Positions 39,392-48,398 of a DNA stretch of 48,438 nt are shown here, piece by piece. The notes under the pieces were generated by a model. That model was not told where the DNA came from and ran no database searches. It worked only from the letters and a program-made list of their open reading frames with translations. Origin of the DNA: CAZGTQ01 sp964528575 (GTDB lineage: Bacteria; Planctomycetota; UBA1135; GCA-002686595). The stretch lies in contig CAZGTQ010000201.1 of NCBI GenBank assembly GCA_964528575.1, positions 1 through 48,438 of the forward strand. Reading direction: 5' to 3'. Within the stretch, counting starts at the first letter, position 1. The number at the start of each line of letters is the position of its first letter. The position numbers and the translations under genes are program-made.

Positions 39392-41816
39392 CAAGCAAGC
39401 GAGCGGGAAGCTCGCGCAGGACCTCACGGGCTTCGTCTTCTTCGGACTCGGCACCTTCGGCGCGGTCTCGACGCTGATGCACGTGCGAGCCGGGGCGACG
39501 AGCGAGACGACGAACCCGACGACGCGGCTCGTCGTCGCGGCGACCGACGCGGTCGGCGACGTCCCGCTGCTCGTGTTCGCCACCGGGCTCGCCGCGCTCG
39601 GCGCCGCCGCGTTCCTCGTCCCGCGCAAGCTGAACCTGCCGCGCTCGGCGGTGGGCGCGTTCGCGATCCTGGTCGGGCTGTCGCTCGTCTTCGGCTCGTT
39701 CTCGGCCGGAGCCGGCGGGCTGTTCGGCGGGGGCCTGCGCGGAGCTCTGCCCGGCGCGGCGGGGATCGCGGTCGGGGGGCTGCTCGGCATCCTCGTCTGC
39801 CTCGTCGCCGCGTGGCTGACCTGGTTCCCGGAGCTGCTCTCGAAATCCGGGAAACCGGGAGGGAAGGATGCGATAGCTGCCGTACTCAGTAAGGAGGACT
39901 GGGACGGCGTCTCCCCCGCGGAAGCCGCTGCCCTCATCCCCCAGCGCGAGGACCCGCAGGCCGCGACCCGGCGGAAGGCAGATTTCCACCCGCGGCCGGC
40001 AGCCGATCTCGACGACGACGTCCGCCTGCGCGGCGGCGTCCCGGCCGGCGCGCGGCCCCTCGGCGACCCCTACGACGATGAACCGACCGAATCCGAAAGT
40101 GCGGCTGCGGATGCGCTCCGCGACGACGACGCCGTCGTTCCGCTCCGCCGACCCCAGCCCGCTGGCTCAGATCTGGCTGCCGGCGGTGCCGCTCGTGGGG
40201 TCGCTGCCCCGGCCGACGCGGCCGGAGCCCACGACGAACGAGACCCGGACGCCGCGCCGCTGAGCGCTCGGGCCGCCGCCGTTCCGCGCCCCGCGTGGGA
40301 GCGCCCCGAGGCGGACGAGGAGACGGTCGCGCTGCCCGCGGCGCACATCGCGGCGGCCGCGGCGCAAGCCGCCGACGCCGGCCTCGATGTCGATGTCGAT
40401 GTCGATGTGGACGTCGACACGGTCGCGGACGAGGAGCCGGTCGTCGAGATCCCGGCGGCGAAGGCCAAGGCGAGGCCGCCCGTCGAGGCGGACGACTCCG
40501 AGCTCGAGGAGGCCGAGCCCGAGCTGGAGGAGGCCGGGGCGATCCGCACGGCCGTCGCGCGGACGGGCGAGCCGGCCGGCGCCCGGGCGAGCGCGCCCGC
40601 GGCTCGTGACCGGGACGAAGATGCCCTCGACGAGGCGCCCGCGTCCGTCGCGGCGCAGGCCGAGCAGGCTGAGCAGGCCGAGCAGGCCGAGCAGGCCGAG
40701 CAGGCCGAGGAGGCCGAGGAGGCCGAGGACGCCGACGAGCCCGAGACGACGATGGCGGCGGCTGCTCCGGCGGCCGAGCTCGTCCGCGAGGAGCGGGCGC
40801 CGGCGGCGGCCGCGCCGCGTGCTTCGGCGAGCGTGGCCGCTGCGTCGGCCGCGACGGGCCCGCGCCGCACCGCTCCGCCGTCGATGCCTCGGCCGAGCTG
40901 GGAGCAGAGCCGCCTCTTCGACGAGGACGAGTCGGAGCCGTCCGCGGCGGTGGTCGATGCGGACGAGGCGCTCGCGGCGGCCGCGGAGGTCGAGGACGCG
41001 GAGCCGGCGGTGGCCGAGCTCGAGGACGCCGAGGTCGCGGCCGGGGACGTCGAGGAGGAGCCCGCGACGTGGGGCTACGTCGAGGAGGACGAGCAGGACG
41101 AGGACGAGGACGAGGACGAAGAAGACGACGACGAGGATGAGGAGGAGGACGACGAGGAGGACGAGGACGACGACGAAGAGGAGGACGAGGAGGACGAAGA
41201 CGAGGACGAGGATGAGGAGGAGGACGAAGAGGACGAGGAGGAGGACGAGGAAGACGACGACGAGGAGGAAGAGGAAGACGAGGACGACGGGGAGGAGGAC
41301 GTCGCGCTCGACGCGGCTGCCGAGCACGAGGAGGCCGCGGAGTCGGCGACCGACGACCGCGCGTGGCACGAGGCGGCCCAGCTCGCGGACGCGGACGACC
41401 TCGACGAGGACGAACAGCAGGAGGCCGACGAGGCCGCGGAGCTCGACGAGGCCACCGCGCCCGCGCCCCGGCCGGTGACGGCGGCCGCGCCTGCCGAGGT
41501 GGCTGCGGTGGCTGCGGCGGAGTCGGTGGAGTCGGTGGAGTCGGTGGAGTCGGCGGGGGAGCCGGACTACGAGCTCGTCCCGCAGGCGAGCGACGGCGAG
41601 CGCGATCGGACGATCTACGAGGCCGGGTGCCTGATCCTCGAGCGCGACCGCGTCGCGGTCTCCATGCTCCAGCGCCAGTTCGACATGGACTTCAAGGATG
41701 CGACCGAGCTCCTCGACGAGCTCCAGTCGCGCGGCCTCATCGGCCCTTATCTCGGCGGCCGCAGCCGCGATATACTCATGACCCGCGACCAGTGGCTGGC
41801 GCACGCGCCGAGCTAG
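39378..41816 (+). CDS. Motorless FtsK paralog: 4-TM, acidic linker, gamma-like winged helix
   Basis: An 812-residue protein that begins inside ftsK in another frame (14-base overlap). The first 150 residues have four membrane helices (about 17-36, 62-81, 91-112, 125-150), as FtsK does. Residues 160-740 are low-complexity: a DVDVDVDVDVDT run, an AEQAEQAEQ repeat (about 425-440), and at 569-641 a run with 71 of 73 residues Asp or Glu. The end (about 742-808) is a winged helix like the FtsK gamma domain: VAVSMLQRQFDMDFKDATEL, then GLIGPYLGGRSRDIL. No Walker A or B is present. I infer a septum-bound DNA-reading or FtsK/Xer-modulating protein. The gamma match is by eye but follows the FtsK pattern residue by residue. 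Confidence 0.75.
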   Translation: MANLDKQASGKLAQDLTGFVFFGLGTFGAVSTLMHVRAGATSETTNPTTRLVVAATDAVGDVPLLVFATGLAALGAAAFLVPRKLNLPRSAVGAFAILVGLSLVFGSFSAGAGGLFGGGLRGALPGAAGIAVGGLLGILVCLVAAWLTWFPELLSKSGKPGGKDAIAAVLSKEDWDGVSPAEAAALIPQREDPQAATRRKADFHPRPAADLDDDVRLRGGVPAGARPLGDPYDDEPTESESAAADALRDDDAVVPLRRPQPAGSDLAAGGAARGVAAPADAAGAHDERDPDAAPLSARAAAVPRPAWERPEADEETVALPAAHIAAAAAQAADAGLDVDVDVDVDVDTVADEEPVVEIPAAKAKARPPVEADDSELEEAEPELEEAGAIRTAVARTGEPAGARASAPAARDRDEDALDEAPASVAAQAEQAEQAEQAEQAEQAEEAEEAEDADEPETTMAAAAPAAELVREERAPAAAAPRASASVAAASAATGPRRTAPPSMPRPSWEQSRLFDEDESEPSAAVVDADEALAAAAEVEDAEPAVAELEDAEVAAGDVEEEPATWGYVEEDEQDEDEDEDEEDDDEDEEEDDEEDEDDDEEEDEEDEDEDEDEEEDEEDEEEDEEDDDEEEEEDEDDGEEDVALDAAAEHEEAAESATDDRAWHEAAQLADADDLDEDEQQEADEAAELDEATAPAPRPVTAAAPAEVAAVAAAESVESVESVESAGEPDYELVPQASDGERDRTIYEAGCLILERDRVAVSMLQRQFDMDFKDATELLDELQSRGLIGPYLGGRSRDILMTRDQWLAHAPS

Positions 41817-41907
41817 TCGCCCCGAGCCAGACCCCCCGGTGCGCGTCCCCCCGCCCACCGGGCGCCCCGCGTCGATCGCTCGTCCGGTCCGCGGCCGAGC
41901 ACGCCAC

Positions 41908-43260
41908 GTGACCGAACCCACTCTCGTCTCCCTCGTGCACCTCGGCTGCGCGCGCAACCTCATCGACTCGGAGGTGTTGCTCGCGCGCATGGCCGAAGCG
42001 GGAGCGATCGTCGCGGGCGCCGTCGAGGACGCCGAGATCGCCGTCCTCAACACGTGCTCGTTCATCGGGCCCGCGCGCGCCGAGTCCGAGGCCGTCCTCG
42101 GCGAGCTGCTCGAGCTCAAGCGCGCCGGAGCGCTGCGCGGCGTCGTCGTCGCCGGCTGCCTCGTCCAGCGCGAGCGCCACGAGCTCGCCGCGCGCTATCC
42201 CGACGTCGACGTCTTCGCCGAGATCTCCGACTACCGCGCGCTCGCGCAGGAGGTCGTGCGCCTGGGCCGCGGCGAGCGCCCGCGGCGCTACCTCGAGGCG
42301 GGCGAGCGGCCGGCCGAGCGCGAAGGCTCGCGCCTGCTCGCGACCCCCGGCTCCTACGCGTACCTGCGCATCTCGCACGGCTGCGACCACACGTGCGCGT
42401 TCTGCGCGATCCCCTCGATCCGCGGGCCGCACCGCTCCAAGCCGCTCGACGCGGTGTGCTCCGAAGCGCGCGAGCTGATCGACGCCGGCGTGCGCGAGCT
42501 CGTCCTCGTCGCGGAGGACTCGACCGCCTGGGGCCGCGACCTCGCGCCCGCGCTCGAGCTGCCCGCGCTCGTCGAAGCGCTCGCCGAGCTCGAGGGCGCG
42601 CACGTCGTGCGCGTGATGTACGCGTACCCCAACCGCTTCCCCTGGGCGCTCACCGAGCTCCTGCGCGACCACCCGCGCGTCGTGCCGTACCTCGACGTCC
42701 CCGTGCAGCACGCCGCGACGCCCGTCCTGCGCGCGATGGGCCGCGCCGGCAGCGGCGACCAGGTCCGCCGCACCCTCGACCGCCTCCGCGCGGAGGTGCC
42801 CGACCTCGCGTTGCGCACGACGCTGCTCGTCGGCTTCCCCGGCGAGACCGACGCCGACGCGCAGGAGCTCGTGGACTTCGTCCGCGCATACGGCCTGGGC
42901 CGCATGGGCGCGTTCACGTACTCGCGCGAGCAGGGCACGGCCGGCTACGACCTGCCGAACCGCGTCCCCGCGCCGGTGGCGGAGGCGCGCTACCAGGCCG
43001 TGCTGGCCGCGCGCGACGAGGTGCTCGAGCGCCAGCAGCGCGCGCTCATCGGCCGCGAGCTCGAGGTGCTCGTCGACGAGGTCCACGCCACGCGCGTCGT
43101 CGGCCGCCCGCCGATGGACGCACCCGAGGTCGACCTGATCGCCGTCGTCGAGGACGCCGAGGCCGAGGTCGGCGAGCGGATCGGGGTCGTCGTCGAGGAC
43201 GTCGACGAGTCGCTCAACCTGGTGTGCCGCGCTCGCGTGCGCGCGGGCGAGCGAGCATGA
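41908..43260 (+). CDS. rimO: Ribosomal protein S12 methylthiotransferase RimO
   Basis: A 450-residue radical-SAM enzyme that methylthiolates an Asp of ribosomal protein S12. The N-terminal UPF0004 cysteines (LGCARN, NTCSFI, AGCLVQR) bind one Fe-S cluster; the radical-SAM CDHTCAFCAIP binds the other. Then come the LVAEDSTAWGRD, MYAYPNRFP and YLDVPVQHA motifs, and a C-terminal TRAM domain. RimO is preferred over MiaB because of the GCARNLIDSE start and VQHAATPVLRAMGR. GTG at 41908 starts just before homology; an upstream GTG at 41839 adds 23 Pro/Arg-rich residues. Confidence 0.92.
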   Translation: MTEPTLVSLVHLGCARNLIDSEVLLARMAEAGAIVAGAVEDAEIAVLNTCSFIGPARAESEAVLGELLELKRAGALRGVVVAGCLVQRERHELAARYPDVDVFAEISDYRALAQEVVRLGRGERPRRYLEAGERPAEREGSRLLATPGSYAYLRISHGCDHTCAFCAIPSIRGPHRSKPLDAVCSEARELIDAGVRELVLVAEDSTAWGRDLAPALELPALVEALAELEGAHVVRVMYAYPNRFPWALTELLRDHPRVVPYLDVPVQHAATPVLRAMGRAGSGDQVRRTLDRLRAEVPDLALRTTLLVGFPGETDADAQELVDFVRAYGLGRMGAFTYSREQGTAGYDLPNRVPAPVAEARYQAVLAARDEVLERQQRALIGRELEVLVDEVHATRVVGRPPMDAPEVDLIAVVEDAEAEVGERIGVVVEDVDESLNLVCRARVRAGERA

Positions 43261-43868
43261 GCGCGGGGATCTTCGCCCACTGGCCCAACCGCATCACCGC
43301 GCTGCGCTTCGTCGGCGCCCTCGTCCTGTTCGCGATCCTCGCCGTGACGCGCAGCCACCGGCCGGACGAGATGGGCGCCGCGGTCCCGGTCTGCTTCTGG
43401 CTGTTCATCGTCATCGCGCTCACCGACGTCGTCGACGGCTATCTCGCGCGGCGCGACAACCTGATCACGGCGTTCGGCCGCATCGCCGACCCGTTCGTCG
43501 ACAAGATCCTCGTGCTCGGCACGATGATCTTCCTCGCCGGGATGGACTGGTCGCGGACCTGGTTCCCCGCGTGGCTCGTCGTGGTCGTCCTCTCGCGCGA
43601 GTTCCTCGTCACGGGGCTGCGCGGCTACGTCGAGAGCGTCGGCAAGGAGTTCCCCGCCGACTGGTCGGGCAAGCTCAAGATGCTGAGCCAGTGCTTCGCG
43701 GTCAGCAGCGTGCTCGGCATCCACGCGTTCCCCTGGCCCGAGGAGTGGGTCGCGTTCTTGAGCGTCGTCGCGTACGTCTTCGTCGGCGCGACCCTCGTCG
43801 CGACGCTGCTCTCCGGCACGCAATACGTCGCGCGCACGAAGCGGCTCCTCGCGGAGTCCACCACGTGA
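43257..43868 (+). CDS. pgsA: CDP-diacylglycerol-glycerol-3-phosphate 3-phosphatidyltransferase
   Basis: A 203-residue membrane enzyme making phosphatidylglycerol phosphate. The CDP-alcohol phosphotransferase motif is complete: DGYLARR, then G, R, then ADPFVDK with the two aspartates (DVVDGYLARRDNLITAFG followed by RIADPFVDK). Four to five hydrophobic helices are visible. It overlaps rimO (ATGA) and pgpA (GTGA), the next enzyme of the path. Confidence 0.93.
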   Translation: MSAGIFAHWPNRITALRFVGALVLFAILAVTRSHRPDEMGAAVPVCFWLFIVIALTDVVDGYLARRDNLITAFGRIADPFVDKILVLGTMIFLAGMDWSRTWFPAWLVVVVLSREFLVTGLRGYVESVGKEFPADWSGKLKMLSQCFAVSSVLGIHAFPWPEEWVAFLSVVAYVFVGATLVATLLSGTQYVARTKRLLAESTT

Positions 43869-44350
43869 GCCGCCTGCGGCTCGCCGTCGTGTCGTGCGGC
43901 TTCCTCGGCTGCGCGCCCGTGGCGCCGGGCACGTTCGGCACGCTCGGCGGCGTCGCGCTCGCGTGGGCGCTCGCGGGCACGAGCGGCTACATCGTCTGGT
44001 CGCTGCTCGCGTGCGCCGCGATCTACGTGGTCGGGCGCTCGCTCGGCCCCTGGTCGGAGGCGTACGCCGGCAGCAAGGACCCCGGCATCTTCGTGCTCGA
44101 CGAAGTGATCGGCTACCTACTGACCGTGGCCTGGATCCGCGGGCCGAGCTACCTCACGCTGGTGCTCGGCTTCTTCGTCTTTCGCTTCTTCGACATCTTC
44201 AAGCCGCCCCCCGCCCGTCGGCTGGAGCGCATCCGCGGCGGCGACGGGATCCTGTTGGACGACGTCGTCGCCGGTCTCTACGGCTTCGCAGCCATGGCGG
44301 CCGCGCGGCTGGCGCTCCCCGACCTCGCCTGGAACGCTCCCCAGATCTGA
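43865..44350 (+). CDS. pgpA: Phosphatidylglycerophosphatase A
   Basis: A 161-residue membrane protein that dephosphorylates phosphatidylglycerol phosphate to phosphatidylglycerol. The family motifs are PVAPGTFGTLGG near the start, KDPGIFVLDEVIGYLLT with the conserved acidic residues, and FRFFDIFKPPPARRLERIRGG, then GILLDDVVAGLY. GTG start in the stop of pgsA, so the two consecutive steps are coupled. Confidence 0.93.
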   Translation: MSRLRLAVVSCGFLGCAPVAPGTFGTLGGVALAWALAGTSGYIVWSLLACAAIYVVGRSLGPWSEAYAGSKDPGIFVLDEVIGYLLTVAWIRGPSYLTLVLGFFVFRFFDIFKPPPARRLERIRGGDGILLDDVVAGLYGFAAMAAARLALPDLAWNAPQI

Positions 44351-44370
44351 GCGCAGGAGGACCGACGACC

Positions 44371-45723
44371 ATGCGGATCATGACCCGTTTCGCCGTCAGC
44401 ATGACGCTGGCTCTCTCGCTCGTGATGGCGGCGGCGGGAGTCGTGCTGTACGGCACGACGAGCCGGCTCCTGGAGACGACCGAGCAGCGCACGCTGCGCG
44501 AGGCCGTGCGGCTGACGTACGCCGAGGAGAACCGCGAGCCCCCGACCTGGAAGCACCACGGGACGAGCGGCCGGGTCGACCCGCAGACGAGCGTCTTCTC
44601 GATGCCGATCCGCTACGGCTCGGATCTCGAGGGCTTCGTCTACGAGTTCCCGCGCGACCGCCGCGAGGACGATCCCGAGGCGGTCCGGCTGCTCGTCCCC
44701 GGCGGCGCGAACCGCTCGGACCAGACGCTGCTCGGCCTGATCGTCGGCATGATCCTCATCGTGATCCTCGTCGGCGCGGGCGTCGCGATGTGGGTCGCGC
44801 GAACCGTCGCTGGGCCGATCAACGCGATCGTCGACGACGTGCGCCAGATCTCGCGCGGCGACCTGAAGTCGCTCGGCGGCGTGCGCGGCGCGGCGGAGGT
44901 CGTGTCGCTCGCCCGCGCGATCGACCGCATGACGAAGGACCTCGAGACCGCGCAGGACGCGGAGCTCGAGCTCTCGGTGCGCGAGCGCGAGATGGAGCTC
45001 GCCGGCGGCGTGCGCGAGGCGCTCTTGCCCGTGACGACGCCGATCGTCGAGGGCTACGACATCGGCTCGTCGCATCTCGCGTCGCCGCGTTTCGGCGGCG
45101 ACTTCCACGACTACGTCGAGCTCGCCGACGGACGGCTGGGCCTGCTCGTGTGCGACGTGTCCGGTTCGGGCATCCCCGCGGCGCTCGTCGGCGCGACGGC
45201 GCGCTCGTACCTGCGCCGCGAGCTCATGCAGGGGGACGACCTGAGCGAGGCCCTGCGGGTGATCAACCGCGAGCTCGCCAACGACGTGCGCCGCGGGATG
45301 TTCGTCACCGCGCTCTACGTGCTGCTCGATCCGAAGACCGCGCGCGCGCAGGTCGCGTGCGCGGGCCACAAGATCCCGCTCGTGCGCTACACGCACGCGG
45401 ACCAGAAGCTCCGGCTGCTGCACCCCGAGGGCATCGCGCTCGGGTTCGACGAGGGGCCGGTCTTCGAGCGCGCGCTGCGCATCGAGACGATCACGCTCGA
45501 GCCGGGCGACCGGCTGATCCTCTCGAACAGCGGCCCGGTGCGCATCACGAACGACGCCGGGGAGGAGCTCGGGGAAAAGCGCTTCTACGGGCAGCTCCTC
45601 AAGCACGCGCCGCTCGACACCGGCAAGTTCCTCAAGGGCGTGAAGCGCGTCCTCGAGGGCTACGTCGGCGAGAACGGGCTGCCGAACGACATTTCGATCG
45701 TCACCGTGCAGCGCGAAGCGTGA
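44371..45723 (+). CDS. Membrane SpoIIE/RsbU-type serine phosphatase with HAMP domain
   Basis: A 450-residue membrane signalling protein. Helix 1 (about 10-30) and helix 2 (about 123-148) enclose an outside sensor loop; a HAMP domain (about 148-200, ARTVAGPINAIVDDVRQISRGDL) and a coiled coil lead to the PPM-type phosphatase. Its metal residues are FGGDFHDYVE, LVCDVSGSGIPAAL and the late LPNDISIV. Such phosphatases act on anti-sigma antagonists in partner-switching cascades; no RsbV/RsbW genes are adjacent. AGGAGG lies 10 bases before the ATG. Three AGCTGTTCTGACCAG repeats follow its stop. Confidence 0.85.
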   Translation: MRIMTRFAVSMTLALSLVMAAAGVVLYGTTSRLLETTEQRTLREAVRLTYAEENREPPTWKHHGTSGRVDPQTSVFSMPIRYGSDLEGFVYEFPRDRREDDPEAVRLLVPGGANRSDQTLLGLIVGMILIVILVGAGVAMWVARTVAGPINAIVDDVRQISRGDLKSLGGVRGAAEVVSLARAIDRMTKDLETAQDAELELSVREREMELAGGVREALLPVTTPIVEGYDIGSSHLASPRFGGDFHDYVELADGRLGLLVCDVSGSGIPAALVGATARSYLRRELMQGDDLSEALRVINRELANDVRRGMFVTALYVLLDPKTARAQVACAGHKIPLVRYTHADQKLRLLHPEGIALGFDEGPVFERALRIETITLEPGDRLILSNSGPVRITNDAGEELGEKRFYGQLLKHAPLDTGKFLKGVKRVLEGYVGENGLPNDISIVTVQREA

Positions 45724-45740
45724 TCCTGTCCTGTCCAGAA

Positions 45741-45797
45741 AGCTGTTCTGACCAGAGAGCTGTTCTGACCAGCGGTCTGACCAGCTGTTCTGACCAG
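45741..45797. repeat. Three copies of a 15-bp repeat between phosphatase and mazG-like genes
   Basis: AGCTGTTCTGACCAG occurs at 45741-45755, 45758-45772 and 45783-45797, with a half copy (GTCTGACCAG) between the last two. The last copy runs into the GAAGGAG ribosome-binding site of the next gene. The 90-base gap is the widest in this part of the block and is AT-richer than its surroundings. Confidence 0.85.
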
Positions 45798-45814
45798 AAG
45801 GAGTGGACGGCGCC

Positions 45815-46099
45815 ATGCGGATCCGCGAGTTCCAGAAGCTGATCGAGGCGATCTACTACGAGCGCGACGCGGCGCGCGGTCTCGCGGGGACGCACATGTG
45901 GTTCGCCGAGGAGGTCGGCGAGCTGACGCGCGCGCTGCGCCGCGGACAAAAGGAGGAGCTCGCCGGCGAGTTCGCCGACGTGCTCGCGTGGCTCGCGACG
46001 CTCGCCTCGATCGCCGGCGTCGACCTCGAGGAGGTCGCGCGCCGCAAGTACGAGGGCGGCTGCCCGCGCTGTTCGTCCACGCCGTGCGCGTGCGGATGA
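45815..46099 (+). CDS. MazG-like nucleotide pyrophosphohydrolase with Cys-rich tail
   Basis: A 94-residue all-alpha NTP pyrophosphatase-like protein that may remove faulty nucleotides. The metal ligands EE-x-x-E (E32, E33, E36) and E-x-x-D (E52, D55) are in place. The tail GGCPRCSSTPCACG has four cysteines (83, 86, 91, 93) that could bind zinc. GAAGGAG fits the ATG at 45815; a GTG at 45803 would leave no spacing. priA starts four bases after its stop. Confidence 0.8.
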   Translation: MRIREFQKLIEAIYYERDAARGLAGTHMWFAEEVGELTRALRRGQKEELAGEFADVLAWLATLASIAGVDLEEVARRKYEGGCPRCSSTPCACG

Positions 46100-46103
46100 G
46101 CGC

Positions 46104-48398
46104 ATGGCGGCGGCACGCGAGCGCGACGCGGCGCGGCAGGCGACGCTCTTCGACGTCGGCCGCCCGGCCGCGCAGGAGCCGGAGCCGCCCTGGCTCGGCC
46201 TGCGCGCCGACGTCGCGCTGAACAAGCCGGTCCGCTCCGAGTTCAGCTACGCCGTCCCGAGCGAGCTCGCCGGCGCCGTGCGGCCCGGCGTGCGCGTGCG
46301 CGTCCCGTTCGGCCGCGGCCGCGAGGTCGGCGTGGTCGTCGCGCTCGGCGAGGGGCCGTCGCCGTCCGGCCGGCCGTTGCGGCCGATCGAGCGCGTGCTC
46401 GACCCCGAGCCGATCGTCGACGCGCACCTGCTCGAGCTGACGCGCTGGATGGCGCGGCGCTACGCGTGCGCGTGGGGCGAGGGGCTCGCGGCCGTGCTCC
46501 CCGGCGCGCTGCGGCACGAGCGCGAGAGCCGCAAGGTCACGCTCGTGCGCGCGGCGGACGGCGTGGGGCCGCGCGAGCTCGAGGCGCTGCTCCCGCGCTC
46601 GCCCAAGCAGCACCGGCTCCTGCGCGCGCTGCTCGACATGGCGGGGCCGGCGCCCTTGCGCGAGGTGCTGCGGCGGCTCAACGTCGGCGACGCGGCGGCG
46701 CGCGCGCTCGTCGGCAAGGGGCTCGCGCTGCTCGCGCGCGTCGACGCAGACGTCGATCCCGCGTGGAGCGAGACGGTGGAGCGCGCGCGGCCCGAGGCGC
46801 TGTCGGCGGAGCAGGAGGTGGCGGTCGCGGCGCTCTCCGAGGCGCTTGGCAGCGGCCGCACGTTCCTCCTGCAAGGCGTCACGGGCAGCGGGAAGACCGA
46901 GGTGTACCTGCGGCTGATCGAGCGCGCGCTCGCGCTCGGCCGCGGAGCGATCGTCATCGTGCCCGAGATCGCGCTCACGCCGCAGACGGTGTCGTGGTTC
47001 CGCTCGCGCTTCGGCGAGGTCGCGGTGCTACACAGCCGGCTGACCGACGCGCAGCGGCTCGACACCTGGCACCGCGTGCGCCGCGGCGAGGCGCGCGTCG
47101 TCGTCGGCGCGCGCTCGGCGCTGTTCGCGCCGGTCGCCGAGCTCGGCGTCGTCGTCGTCGACGAGGAGCACGAGCCGTCGTTCAAGCAGGCGACGACGCC
47201 GCGCTACCACGCGCGCGATCTCGCGGTCGAGCGCGCGCGCCTGTCGGGCGCGGTGTGCGTGCTCGGCTCGGCGACGCCCGCGCTCGAGACGTGGCACCGC
47301 GCGAAGAGCGGCGAGTACGGTTGGCTGCGGCTCGCCGAGCGCGTCAGCGGCGGCAAGCTCCCGCGCGTCGACGTCGTCGACATGCGGCTCGAGAAGGGCG
47401 CGCCGCTGTTCTCGCGCGACCTGCGCTCGCTGATGGCGGACACGCTCGCCCGCAAGGAGCAGGTGATCCTGTTCTTGAACCGTCGCGGCTTCGCGCCGGT
47501 GCTGTGGTGCTCGGAGTGCGGCGAGACCGTGCGCTGTGCGGACTGCGACGTGTCGATGACGTTCCACCGGCGCATCGGGCGGCTCGTGTGCCACGCGTGC
47601 TGCGAGGAGCGCGACCCGCCTCGCGCGTGCCCGTCGTGCACGGCGGGCCGGGTGCGCATGCTCGGCGTCGGCAGCGAGCGTGTCGAGGCGGAGCTGCGCC
47701 GCCTGTTCCCCGCTGCGCGCGCGCGCCGCATGGACTCGGACACGATGCAGCGGCGCGAGGACTACGAGGACACGCTTTCGGCGTTCGGCCGCGGCGAGCT
47801 CGACGTGCTCGTCGGCACGCAGATGATCGCGAAGGGGCTCGACTTCCCGCGGGTCACGCTCGTCGGCATCGTCTCCGCGGACGTCTCGCTGCACCTGCCC
47901 GACTTCCGCGCCGCCGAGCGCACGTTCCAGCTCATCGCGCAGGTCGCCGGCCGCGCGGGCCGCGGCGTGCTCCCCGGCCGCATCGTCGTCCAGACGGCGA
48001 GCCCCGAGCACCCCGCGATCCGCCTCGCGGCGCGGCACGACTTCGACGCGTTCGCGCGCGCCGAGGACGTCCTGCGCGCCGAGCTCGGCTACCCGCCGCA
48101 CGGCCGCCTGGTGCGCGCCGTCGTCGAGGACAGCGACGACAAGCGCGTCGAGGAGACCGCCACGCGCGCGGCGGAGCTCTTGCGCGCCGCGCTCGCCGGC
48201 ACGAGCACGAGCGTGCTCGGCCCCGCGCGCGCCCCGCTGGCGCTCCTGCGCGGCCGCCACCGCTGGCACGTGCTCGTCAAAGCGCCGGTGGACGCTCACG
48301 CGGACTTCGAGCGCGCCCGCGACGTCCTCGCGACGCTCGCCGAGGAGCGCGCGCGGCCGCGCGTCACGATCGACGTCGACCCGACATCGATGCTGTAG
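46104..48398 (+). CDS. priA: Primosomal protein N' (replication restart helicase PriA)
   Basis: A 764-residue 3'-5' helicase that reloads the replisome at stalled forks. It has the DNA-binding 3'BD (about 38-130), a winged helix, and the helicase core: Walker A GVTGSGKTEVY (about 253-263), DEEH (VVVVDEEHEP), GSATPALET and the lobe-2 QVAGRAGRG. Between the lobes lie the zinc-binding cysteines (CSECGETVRCADCDVSM, then CHACCEE...CPSC). The length is normal. It ends the block; 40 bases follow, with the direct repeat GGCCGATACGG. Confidence 0.96.
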   Translation: MAAARERDAARQATLFDVGRPAAQEPEPPWLGLRADVALNKPVRSEFSYAVPSELAGAVRPGVRVRVPFGRGREVGVVVALGEGPSPSGRPLRPIERVLDPEPIVDAHLLELTRWMARRYACAWGEGLAAVLPGALRHERESRKVTLVRAADGVGPRELEALLPRSPKQHRLLRALLDMAGPAPLREVLRRLNVGDAAARALVGKGLALLARVDADVDPAWSETVERARPEALSAEQEVAVAALSEALGSGRTFLLQGVTGSGKTEVYLRLIERALALGRGAIVIVPEIALTPQTVSWFRSRFGEVAVLHSRLTDAQRLDTWHRVRRGEARVVVGARSALFAPVAELGVVVVDEEHEPSFKQATTPRYHARDLAVERARLSGAVCVLGSATPALETWHRAKSGEYGWLRLAERVSGGKLPRVDVVDMRLEKGAPLFSRDLRSLMADTLARKEQVILFLNRRGFAPVLWCSECGETVRCADCDVSMTFHRRIGRLVCHACCEERDPPRACPSCTAGRVRMLGVGSERVEAELRRLFPAARARRMDSDTMQRREDYEDTLSAFGRGELDVLVGTQMIAKGLDFPRVTLVGIVSADVSLHLPDFRAAERTFQLIAQVAGRAGRGVLPGRIVVQTASPEHPAIRLAARHDFDAFARAEDVLRAELGYPPHGRLVRAVVEDSDDKRVEETATRAAELLRAALAGTSTSVLGPARAPLALLRGRHRWHVLVKAPVDAHADFERARDVLATLAEERARPRVTIDVDPTSML

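Noticed and set aside
41075..41455. Minus-strand poly-serine frame
   Set aside because: It is the antisense reading of the Asp/Glu codon run in the FtsK paralog.
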